Assembly (NCBI GenBank): GCA_007844125.1
Contig: CM017567.1
Span: forward strand, 39,015,440-39,079,439
DNA length: 64,000 bases
Origin: Sinonovacula constricta
Taxonomy: Eukaryota > Mollusca > Bivalvia > Cardiida > Solecurtidae
Reading direction: 5' to 3'
This document shows positions 1 through 12,000 of this stretch, in pieces. The stretch's first letter is position 1. Every line of letters starts with the position of its first letter. A program made the position numbers and the translations under genes. Under the pieces are notes generated by a model, which was given only the letters and a program-made list of their open reading frames with translations, did not search any database and was not told the DNA's origin.

Positions 1-1790
1 ATTGTATCTTTTATTTTCTGTTCTGTTGTAGATTTTCAGATTAATTTGTATCAATGCTTATTGAGAATGATATGAGGCAGTGGTCCGAGAATTCATTCGG
101 AGGTAGTATTTCGAAATTATGTATGTATGGTAAAGGTATTAACTTAATACTATTAAGCCTATTCACAGGTGATAAACAGTGCTTGAACCGTTTTGACCTA
201 AAACATTTTTTTGAGATCTAATACATCCATCATTACCCGTGCGACCGTTCGCAATGATCATATCAGTAGACTTACATGCATGTAACAATCTTTTACCATA
301 ATCGTCTAACAAGGTATCTGTGTTCAAGCGTTTTGGTATCATAGAACTATCAACAAATAATTCATCATCAATATCTAAATGCTGATCATATATTACAAAG
401 TCTTTGCAATTTGATGTTCTGTTATTAAAGTTACCTGTGATTAACAGTTTGCCTTTATTCTTATACATTTCTATGCATTGTTATAGCATTTCAAGGAGTT
501 CATTGTCATTTTGGTTTGAAATTCGATAATTCTTTTGGTGGGATGTAAATGGCACATATAAAGACATGGTTATCAAAATTAAACAATATTTGTGTCAATT
601 CGTAGACACATAATACCACTTTGTATCGTTTCTACCACGGATATTTCCGTTTAAGTTCAGTTTTATAAATAAATGACAAACCACCACTAGCACGACCTTT
701 GCAAGTGTTGTAGGCTTTATTACCGAATAGATGGTATGATTTGTATCCTTCCAATTCTAGGTTATATTTTTTGAAATCCAAGTTTCACATAATATTACTA
801 TATCACTTGATGAGTTTTACAAAATCTGGATCTGCAAGTTTTATCGCTGAACCGTTTATTTTTAAGCTTACGATGTTCAGGTTCTTCTCTCGACTTCTCT
901 AGTTACCGGAATGGTATCATTGTTTCTATTCTCCGGCTTCGCTTGTGGTCGGTACGGTTTTCCGTTGATGAACAGTTTATCACCGTACATTCTGATATGC
1001 TGGCCTCGCGCACGCGCGCTGTCTATGGCGTAACGGAGGGCTCTGCGTGCATCCCTTATTTGCTTCGGGCGTTATGGCCCACGCCTAATCCTTTTGCTCG
1101 CAGCGCTTAGGATCGCTTCGTTCGACGTAACACTTGGCTTCTTAGTGTGGGGCCTAGGGTTGGCCGGGATCCAGTGTGATCGTTCAAACGTCATAGATGT
1201 GGAGTCGACGCCAAACTCGTCTGATATGGAACGATTTACTGTTTCGTCACACATTTCCGGTCTATACTCGTTTTCTGGTTCCGGAAGTCCCCAGAACATA
1301 AGGTTATTCCTCATGGACCTGTTTTCGAGATCTAGTATCTTGTTTTTAGAGAAGTGTTTTCCTCTTGTAATGTGTTCATTGAACCGCCAAATTATTGCAC
1401 CGCGTGTCTACTTTTGCAACCGTTTCTTTCGCTGCTTTTAGTTATTTTTTCTGTTGGTCGAAGCTTTGACCCGTATATTTGCACGAGTTTTCAACTTCTG
1501 TGAATCTGTTGTCTATGGACGTGACTTTGATCTGTAAGTCAGACATTTTGCATTGATCAGTGTTAAAGTTTGTTCAATTTGTTGATGCTTGGAAGAACAG
1601 ATTTGAGTTGGTTGATATCTTCAATAAGATCTGCTGCCCAGGGCGGTACACTAGCTTGAGGAGATGATTTCTGTGGGGGCGGAAAACTGTACGTAGGCGT
1701 AGTAGGATACCAAGATATGAAGCTCTGTGGTGTCTGTGGACCATAAGTTCCATATGATTGAGGCATATAATTAATGGGTGTGGCCATATT
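1..1790 (-). mobile_element. Decayed non-LTR retrotransposon (LINE): ORF1 and 5' part of ORF2 (endonuclease)
   Basis: Read on the minus strand, 1787-1563 begins an ORF1-like protein (MATPINY start, then PPWAADLIEDINQLK). Around 1314-1072 it continues with NLMFWGLPEPENE and a FERSHWIP motif, and near 1060-930 with ARARGQHIRMYGDKLFINGK, all resembling LINE ORF1. From about 880 down, ORF2 shows LNIVSLKINGS, then YKSYHLFGNKAYNTCKGRAS near 770-690, LLITGNFNNRTSN near 450, LLHACKSTDMIIANGR near 300-240 and EFSDHCLISFS near 95-60. These match an endonuclease/exonuclease/phosphatase-fold LINE endonuclease, including its SDH end. The frame changes several times and in-frame stops occur, so it is a dead copy. 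The reverse transcriptase would lie beyond the left edge. The clade (CR1/RTE/L1-like) is not resolved. Confidence 0.85.
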
Positions 1791-1814
1791 GCTATATTGC
1801 TCGCTAGGTGTTTT

Positions 1815-1925
1815 CTATCTATCTGTCTCTCTGTATGTCTGTCTGTCGGTTTGTCTGTCTGTCTGTCTGTCCGTCCGTCCGTCCGTCTATCCATCCATCC
1901 ATCTATCCATCTATCTACCTATCCC
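1815..1925. repeat. TCTG/TCCG/TCCA/TCTA tetranucleotide microsatellite
   Basis: A run of related tetranucleotides (tctg, then tccg, tcca and tcta). It lies next to the 5' end of the minus-strand LINE. Apparent ORFs across it are low-complexity artefacts. Confidence 0.9.
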
Positions 1926-2523
1926 GACACTTCAACCATGTTATAAATGCTTTCTCTATGTGTTTATTTCTTTTAAGATAATTTAAATGTTAAATTCAAG
2001 TAAGATCCTTTGAAAACGTTTTCATAACGGGTCTATGGTATGAATTCGAAACCATCCAATCCTAAATCCATAACATCAATATAACATCAATATCCATCTT
2101 GACCAAGAACACCTCAAGCATATTTTAAATGCGTTCTTGGTGGTGCACGTTGCTATTGTGCAAGTGAATGGATCACCCAAGTCTTTACTAAGATCCTTAT
2201 GAAATGTTTGTTGTGACAAAACTATGATTTGAATATGAAACCCTCCGATACAGAGTCCAAAATCATAATCTCTTAACCACAAATACTTTGGAGATGCTAA
2301 ACAGGCATTCCTGACACCAGTGGAAATGCTAGTTTTTAGATTTGCGCGGACCTTACACAAATCGTTTGTGTATATTGCATGTACGAGTCTACTTCTGTCT
2401 ATGTGTTAAACATCCTAAAGTGATAACGCTAATTTTGATGCAGATTTTTACTACCACACAGTGAAATACAGAAACAAAAATAGCATTATTTTAGTATTTG
2501 TCATTATCGTTAAATGACACTCG

Positions 2524-2635
<112 letters not shown>

Positions 2636-2885
2636 TCATTACCCTCCAGAACTGTACGAATTGTTCGCCTTTATTTAGCATTTTCAATGTTCAACAACTT
2701 TTTATTAAATAGTATGTATGTTTTAATATCATAAATCTCTTTTAAAGTCGTTCATGAACAAACAGTACAGGCTATATATTTTTCCAAACAATACAAATGA
2801 CTAAAAATGGAAAACTGAATGGGGAAGTCCTCATATAAATTGGACGATAAGCTCAAACAATAACAAAATATATTTTATTATCCAG

Positions 2886-3058
2886 ATTGCCGCATGCCTG
2901 CAGATGTAGCATTTGCTAACTTCACTCACACCGGGACCACATGGGGAGTCCGTGACTTATACTTGCAATGACGGCTATTTCCTCCGCAGCGGAAATGACA
3001 TCAGATATTGCGAGGCGAACGCCTTATGGAATGGCAGTATACCCATGTGCACGAAGAA
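2886..3058 (+). pseudogene. CCP/sushi module exon with frameshift
   Basis: After a ccag acceptor the frame reads D-C-RMPADVAFANFTHTGTTW, the start of a sushi module. One frame further on it reads ESVTYTCNDGYFLRSGND, then RYCEANALWNGSIPMCTKKC and TAA. The module has the expected cysteines and Trp, but a run of four G at about 2942-2945 (three would keep the frame) splits it into two frames. The phase-1 entry fits a mosaic receptor module. No good donor follows: the only nearby GT is GTGTTA at 3059, and its phase does not fit the next exon. It is either a broken exon or an assembly error at a homopolymer plus a lost donor. Confidence 0.75.
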
Positions 3059-6000
3059 GTGTTAATAAATTTGTATAAAGATGAAAATTTAAATAAAGAA
3101 AGTTAATAATAAAAAAATGAATAATAAGTTGTTTTATTCAATATTTTTCGTATTTAGGTTACCTTAAAGTGCTATGCGAAATCTTGTTTTTGTTTCATCA
3201 AGGCAAAAGAGAAAAAAGCTATATGTTCATTTCTTTACATCTCGTCGAAAACCCTCGTCATAAAATATCATTTGAAGTATCAATGCAAACAATTTAATGG
3301 GACGCATTGACAAAATTTTCCGATTAAAATCTTGCTGCTTCGTAATTTATGCATAGAGATGCACAAATATGCAACTATTTAGTTGTTCATAAGCATAGGA
3401 GTGTAGCGGTAATGTAGTTCTGGTAAAATCGTGGTAAAGAAATGACATTGGCTAAGTGTCTTTGACATTATAGCAACAGCCTAAAACAGAAACGCATTAC
3501 AAGGGACACGTGGTGAACCTAAATAATGTAACCTTGTTACCAAGTCGAAGGATTGACATTAATAAAACGTACTTTCTGATATTTAGTTAACATGTAAATA
3601 CAATTCTGTTTCTTGTCTTAACAGTTCACGCGGGTAATTAATGTCTGGAAGATGTGACAGAGGTCTCCCAATGCCTTACCGAAGATGCTTTCTGTCGCTT
3701 TGATCCCTCAAAAGGAACTTTTCGCTGTCTGTGTTCGCTTGACCAATTCTTATCACTGCAGGGTGAAGCTAAGTGCTTAAATAGTAAGTAATTCTTACAG
3801 ACCTTGGTTATTATACTTTCTTATATCGTATGTATATATATAACTAAAGAAAAGAAGGGGTATAACTTTATCATAACTTATCTATAATCTGCAAACTAGA
3901 TCACTTTTAATAATTTCCTTTGTTTCGTTCTTTTGAGCCTTTGGTTGCCTATGTTATTTATGATAAAAAATCGCCATTTGCCTTTTTTATGGGATACACA
4001 TGTAAGGTGTTTCTATTTTATGAAACTTCCTTTTCTACATATAATGTTATTTAATAACCAGAGTCAGAATATGGCGGAAGATGTCATACTAAGGAACAAT
4101 GTACCACGTTCTTGTCCGAATGCATCCAAACTGACATGGACCCTGGCAGATGTAAATGTCCCTGGAGAGCTTACTAGAGAGCTTACTACAACGAAACTGC
4201 TGATGAGTGCACCTCAAACAGTATGTTATACATCAGGTTTAAAGGTGAAACTCCATATGTGCTGCAGCAAAATGGGCTCCGGCACGGACGCAGCTAACTG
4301 GTTTTCGTCACAAATGCGATATCACATTCATACAAATCCATACAACTATGTTAAACGAAGAAAAAACAAACGTAGTTAGCGGTTCTATTCTGATATAAAA
4401 AAGCATTTCGGAAATGTTACGAAAACGAAGGTTTTGTTAGCTTAAACCGACAGATATACATTCAACCAGTTGATATTATTTTGTTACTTCTATCGGTCTC
4501 CTACCAACAACTCTTTAGAAATATTGCATTGAATATTATTAGGGTTCTGGTTTAGATTGCGTTACCTTTTCGGCAAAAAGAAATGCGTTTAATGTTGCGA
4601 CAAAAATGCATCGCATGTCGTGCTGCTTGTCGTTCCGTACCTATTCCACAGTAAAAAAAAAAAACTCTATTAAATTATTTTCTGCTGCCGAAACTATGGA
4701 TTCTCACCTTGAGAAGACGAAGTCAGCCAAAGAACTTAAAATCATGCATATATACAAAACCTAAATATGTTAAATATTATGTTATATCATCTCAACAAAA
4801 TATATTGCTATTGAGGATTGTTGAGGTATGCAGTAGCATTTGACAGACGATGGGCATTGTTTGTTTTGAAATAAAATTATCAAAAAGATAATCAACTGTT
4901 AACCTGTTTAACATATTTCAAAGATTTTTTTTTCAGTATGTCCAACAAAGTCGCGGTGCTATACGTAATAAAGAGAATATTTCAAGAAGTTTTTTTACTC
5001 CCATGCTCTATGTTGTTTTTTGTGTGTGTCTGGGTGTTTAGTATGCGCATGTTTTTATATACAAGGCACAATCTTCTTATTGAATTGAGCATTGAATTCA
5101 TTCCTTACGTTCCAATTGAATAAGCCTACAAATAGTTTTTCTTAACCGTGTATAAAATATATGTTAACAGACAAAAAAACCTTCTTGAGATTTAAGCTCA
5201 AAAAGTTATTATGTATGGACTTATTGGTCAATTAGATTAATTGTATACTACCATACGTCTCTCAAGTCAAAACCAGTCCAAGTTTGGTATATCATTACGT
5301 TGATAGTAAAAACCCTTTCGCATACAGCTATTTCACACAAAAATATAACCATATATCGGCATTAGCCTTTAGTGAGGACTTCGTCGTCGATGCAATATTA
5401 ATCAACTATCAAAAAATGTATGCCTTCGGTCTCAAGCGAAGTTAGGGTTATTCGCTGTTGTTGATACAAACATAGGTCTTTAAGAAAAAAAGGCACAATC
5501 GGATGAGTTCGAAAAAGTACTACTGTAAATATACACTTGCAAGTGAAAACAGCACCAAAACATAGAGACCTCCCTCCTCCAAGTTACAGAGCCCACAGTT
5601 CATGCCTTTGTTGTTTTTCTTCTTGTTGTTGTTTTCAAAAACAACAGTAAGACAAAAACAAACCAATTTAAAACCGAATTTAATTTGAATTTAAAGTGTT
5701 CAGCCGATGGTGTTACTAAGAGTGCAATTACGACGTGTACGTGACATTTAGTAATTGTAGAGGAAAACCCGGTACATTTAGAATTTAGCATACATTTAGG
5801 ATACCTTAACATCCAAAGTACATTTAGAATTTAGCATGCATTTAGGATACCTTTACATCCAAAGTACATTTAGAATTCAGCATACATTTAGGATACCTTT
5901 ACATCCAAAGTGAAGCATGGTCTCTCATAGAGGCATATATAAACATAAGTGTATGGGAATTATTATTGTGCAATATTGTGGTATTGGTTCAATTCAAGAA

Positions 6001-9000
6001 CAACGGTAAAGAGACAACCCGCCTGTATATAAATGAAGCTTTTATTGAACACGGGTGTTAACCCATTACGTTTCTTGGTGTATACCCATTATGTTCCTTC
6101 ATGAGCATTGTGTTCAAATAGTTATATTCAATTAACTTTAAACATTGTTTAATTTCTTTGTTTGATTTACATTCTATTTAATGATTGTTTATCATTTACC
6201 TGTTCCTTTGCGTTTTACGTTGTTAAATATGGCGGAATTATCTTCGAAACATGTATCCGAAATTTAAAGCATATGACAATCGAGACAAAATATGGCTATG
6301 TTACTAAGGTATAAACATCTCACTGAATAAGATTTTTTGCTCAGAAATGCCGATATCTTTGCCCTAACATATACAATAAGACTTTTTTAATCTCCGATTA
6401 TAACTGACCATTTGAACTATCAAGTTCGTCATTTCTATGCACACCCTATAGAAGCCGTCATTATCCTCCATTGTCTGACGTAAAAAAGTACGACAGGGAA
6501 CCAGAGTAATGTGATAACCGTTGTGTTGTTTTCTATGTGGATAATGTCGTTTTTGTCATTTAATTTATACACTTTTCTCCCACGTGCTATATTCAATGCA
6601 TGATTAATAGGAACCTTTTCAGATTTTCATGCAGTCCATTTGTTATCGATCTGCGGCTCGAGCTGAAACCTGCTGCTTAAAATACGGTTAAATGTGTGTG
6701 GTGTCTACATTTAGATATTTCATGCAGCTATAACATTCTAACTTGAACACTTGAGTTTTAGTTTATGTTTAATAACCAAACCAAATACATATAAATGTAA
6801 TATTAACGAAAGACAACTCATTACGTTTATCACACAGCACATAGTTTTGGAGATTCATAACAATCTGTTTATAAACCACAATGACGAAATTTTAATGTCC
6901 AGCCTCTGAACTTTGGTTACTAAATCTCGCTTTGCTAATTAATAAATTAAATAAAGTAAAAGAAACGCCGGGATAAACGTGCCGTTCGGTTAAAAAATTG
7001 TATGTAATATTTCACAGATTTATTCTTATTGTACAACTTTCTAAACGTTTTGCAGCCATTATGTTTTGCCCAGCTAGCAACGATCGCTTTGGTCGTTTAT
7101 GGAACAGAACCCAAATAGAGACGACAGCTTATCAGCCGTGTCCGTCTGGATGGTCTGGTGAGTGTATATCTCTAGCAAATGCTAGGTCGTCGACATATGA
7201 ATGTAAACGTGTTTTTTAGCTGTATTTTATTATGCAAATATATGAAGCAAAATATATTTATAGCTGAAATGGTCCGATTAGCTAGACAATTGTCTTCAAA
7301 CACTTGTCAAAACAATTATCCAGGAGTCTGATAAAGTAGGACTTACATCTTTACTATCAACGTGTTTTTCCCATTTATTCTTTTATACCGTTTGTTTATT
7401 TGTTAATTTTGCAAGATTCAGACATTAGGTTTAGCCTGATGTGCAAGTATTTATGTCTCGGGTGACAGAAAGCGCAATAGATAAGTTGGGTGACCCGTCA
7501 TGAAGTCGCATTCTTTTGTACTATTTGACTTTGTTTCAGGACAAATTATTCGAAAATGTCATACTGATGGAACCTTTTCTATTGCCTTGTATAATTGCAC
7601 CGGTGGGGTTTTAAGGAATCTTGCCGATGCGGTGATATGCATGATTTATATTCATAATTGTTTTGTTTCGATTTGTGTGTAAGTCGCAACGAACACTATA
7701 CAACAATTTTGATATTAATATTGTTTAAGACAAAGAAGAAAGATGACGTCATTAAATTACATTTTTGAGACATTGATTGCATGTCTTTTAGTACGGTCAA
7801 AACGACAACTGGTGAAATGTCGACCAAAACACAGATAATCACCTGTGGATAAAATAAGCACCACGAGAATAAGAGTTTTAGCAAACAAAATCGTGCTGTA
7901 TATCGTCATTCAGGAGTTTATCATACTTAAGGAAATGACTGATGTATACGAAAAGCTTGTAGTTTCGTAGGCGCAGTTTGTTAAATCACAGTGTGTATAT
8001 AACCAGATTGCAGAAGCCCTTGAAAACTATTATTTCCTTACGATTTTAACTCTTCTTAGCTATAGATATATACTAAGATATACACCATTTCAAATCTTAA
8101 ATGTGGCTTAATATATATAAAATACAAAGAAGTTCAATTGACTGCACGCCGTTGTAAGAGTATTTATGAATTAAAAATGAAGTACATGTCTGTTTTTATT
8201 TTTAATGCTTTTACATTGAAATAATACTTTAATTGCAGATCATCCGTAAACTATATTGGTTTTGTTCTAGCTCTAGAGATGTGTAAGTTTACCAGCAAGT
8301 TAATATGTATCTGCAGCATGCACAGTTTGTTTCTTTCTGTCTTTAATAACATCGTCTCAGTTTTTCTTTTTCACTAAAAATAATTACACTACCTAACCAA
8401 TGCAATGGCAAAAACACAAGTTGAAATTGTATACACGTTTCATCTTTCTTGTCTTTAAAAATATATTGACAAAAGCTTCTAAATTTAATATTATTTTCTT
8501 TCTTTAAAACAAAATCTTAAAGTAGTAATATTGGGAACAAGGGAAACTTCAACTAACCAAATAACAAAGCTAGACGTCGATGTTACTGGAGAAAACTCCC
8601 TTTGCAGTGATTGGAGACAATACATAATGGTCGACGGATGACGCGATCGGGCTTCACATAAGATGTGCAAAATAGCATTAAATCTCTGCCTTGGATTTCT
8701 GCTAATAAAAAACGGATCGGAAGATTTTTACATTGTAAAGGGAAAAATCGGGACAGGCCACTGCTTCAGACAACCCGAGTTAGAATAACCGAGGTTCGGC
8801 TATAGTTTTCATTTGTCAAAACTGTTCTACTTTAACCAGTCTTTAATGTATGTGTGATATGATATATTTGATGTAAACGTCTACACAGGTCCAGTAGAAC
8901 AACATTACAACATCATATGCCCTTGGGTCGCTACAAAAGGCATTAAGTGTCATACAGAGCGACAATGGCTCTGCAGAGATACTTGCAGGAGATGTCGAAC

Positions 9001-12000
9001 GCATAGAATATATTCTCTCGTATCTTGTCGAAAAGGAAGTTAACGACACAGTAGCGCCTCAGCTGACGCGGAATGAAACTGAGGTGGGTAATATAAATAG
9101 AATATGTTAATATGTTCCTGCATAATGCCCCCAACCCCCTCCAATACACACACACTTCTGTTTGGTGGTAAAATAATTTGGATGTTAAAGGTCCACAATA
9201 ATAAGAAAAAAAAAGGTTCACAATGTCGTATTTTAGTCTGTTTAGCTAATATTTTTAAAGTGTCTAATTTGTTAACCCGTTTGAATTGTACTGTATTGTA
9301 GGAACCTTGTATAGAATTGTCAATTTAATATAAACATGTAAAACTATCAGTTTATGTTATATGTCAGTATGTTAGAAGTAGGCTTGTGCTTAATTTCTGC
9401 TATTTTATATGACTTCATGTAAAGATGTTTTAAGTTATCTTCCGACTTGAATTTTTTGTATATCCATCTTTTTTTCTAGACTTTCTTCGACATATTCTCA
9501 CAGCTTATTGATCCAGTGATAGGAGGACCTCAGTTGGAAAACGGGCTACATCAAGTGAGTTACAAAACATGCATTCTTCGATTTTAATTGCGTCTTGCAT
9601 ACTGGCGGTATATGTAAATGTTAAGGTTGCTTTTTGGTATATATTGTCTCGTTACAGTATCTTTTATAAAGTTTTCATTTCACTGGCATGTGAATATCTT
9701 TGTCCTGTACATTTTCAAAGTTTCATATGTGTTGCAACGCTCACTTAATCGTGCCTTATTTTCTTCTTAATCTTTGTCACGTGTTACAAGATAGAAGCAC
9801 ACCAGTCTCTCTTTTTGCCGAATAACCATTTCAGGGCATTAATATTTTCTTTCTCCTTTTTCCAGAAATGTGATTGAAAATAAAATAGTTTAACATGTTT
9901 GTCGAAAAATGTTAGTTAGCGCCTATCGGTAGGCATATTCGTTTATATTTCGTATAAGAAACATTTGATCTTTTCCATAACAATCCTCATTCACATTTAA
10001 TTAGTTCAAAATAAGTCTTTATTTGATGAGAATTAAAAAAGTTGTTGTTTAGTAACTACACACTAAATGTCAGTCCCTAAGCTAGATAAGACCATATAAT
10101 TTACATAGATTAGTTTCCCCTCATTAAAGAAAATTGCGAATGAAATGGTATAGCAGAACAGTAGTTGAGGGAAAATGTGATATATTAGTAAGTAGAAATA
10201 TTTTCCACAAACAATAAACCAAACAGGTAATATTTCTTAACGCTGTTTTCACCATTTATCATACTTACAGTAATACGCCGAAAACCCTTTTCTAATCAGT
10301 TGTTTTATTATTATTTACAGACAAGCAAAGGTGCGGCAAAGTTAGTCGAAACAATCGACCGATTTAGCTTGAACTATGCTAAGATATCGGAGTCAAACAA
10401 TGAAACAACGACTATAATAAAAAAAACAACATGGGTAAAGTTTGTTATTCCGTTAATGGTTTGTGATTGTGTATAGTTGTAGATAAAGGGTCTTAAAATA
10501 TTGAGATTATGCCGCAAAAATGATAAGTTACTATAACATGTGTATTCTTAGTTTTCTTACGAAGTTTGCTTTAGGTCGTGTATGCTTATTTTTTTAAATG
10601 AGTTGTTTTTGTAGACATGTAAATATGTGCATACTTACATTGCACCGTCGCCATGACACATTTATGGTTTTGTTTTTTCAAAGTAAGTGCTTAATGAAAA
10701 ACATGCGTTTTTGCAAATTTTAGCTTAACTGAATTTATGAAGTCCAGCTACTGTAGCATGAATGTTATGCAAGTTATTTACATTGTTTACAGACGTACAC
10801 AAGCATTATATGATCTGGTAACAGTTATTTAATTTGTTGACAGTCCTTTCTGCTTTCAAAGTCGATAGTGACCTAGATGGGGCCATACAATACCCGAAGG
10901 ATGACGTAAACCATACATTGACCTTCAACCTTACATCTTCATTTAACTTGAATCGCAAATCTTTATCAGGTATTTGTCTCTTTTAGTTTGCACACAACAA
11001 ATCCCAAATTGTTGATTCTTCTTAAAATGTGACATTTTAAAACTTTTACAACCATACATTACTTAAAAAGTACTTGTAATACATAAAGTATTATTTTGAT
11101 AAATATTTTGACCGCCAAACAAATTTAATTGTTTACATGCCTATTTTCTATCTCAACCAGAGAATGTCACAGCTATAGTGGTGGTGGTATATCGTGACCT
11201 TTCCAAGGCCTTACCGACAACAAGGTAGGAAAGCCCTTGACTTGATATTGACATTCATAAAACATTGCTTTAGACTCATTGCTTTTAAAAGAAACTGTTC
11301 ATAAAAGTATTAATTTCCATCAGTTAATAGTTATTTTTTTTATTTTTCAAAATATATTGTTTTTGTTCATATATGTGACTCCGTCAGGGTAAGTTTGAAT
11401 ATTCTTGAGTTTGCCAGTTGGTTATATTCATCTAGCGTTTGACATCGTTACAATAATAGACAGAAAACATTGTCTTAGTCGATCGAAATACACGTATGTT
11501 TTGAAATGGCATTCTTTATAACACAATGTACACCATCAACAAGACATGCTACCCGTCAGGGTAAGTTAGATATGCTTGTCAGTTGGTTATATCCATTTAC
11601 CTTTTGACATCTTAACACATATAAACCGTTCACCTTTTCTTGGATGATCTAAATACATACATGTTTCAGAATTGCATACTTTATACTACAAAGAACATAT
11701 TCAACAAGACATATAGGCACCAGTCTCTTTAACGGTTTGGATTTAGACAGCAACTATTACTACGAACTTTCTTGCGTATTGCCAGTATCATTCCCTAGGG
11801 TACTCACAAGAAGACTTCTGAAAGCATTAAAGTAAATCAAGCTGCAAAAACATTTTACCCAGGATGGGATTCGAACTGCGACATTTTCCAAAGTCCGCTT
11901 CTCTACAAAGTGAACTACCTGGGCATACAACCCTCGGGAAAACAATTTTAGTACAAAGCGATACGTCGCCACTATTAACTTTTTTGTATATGTGCGATGT

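Noticed and set aside
4937..4970. EGF-like start (CPTKSRCYT) after a cag acceptor
   Set aside because: A stop occurs after about ten codons and EGF2 already joins HRM in phase. Too little to call.
8221..8276. Short exon between a tgcag acceptor and gtgtaag donor
   Set aside because: The short peptide has no receptor-like features, and flanking exons join correctly without it.
8512..8800. Extra exon with LDVDVTGENSLCSDWRQYI, perhaps an extracellular module
   Set aside because: It lacks convincing splice sites, and the HRM exon (7631) and GAIN exon (8898) already join in phase 0. It could be a relic of another module, but I cannot support it.
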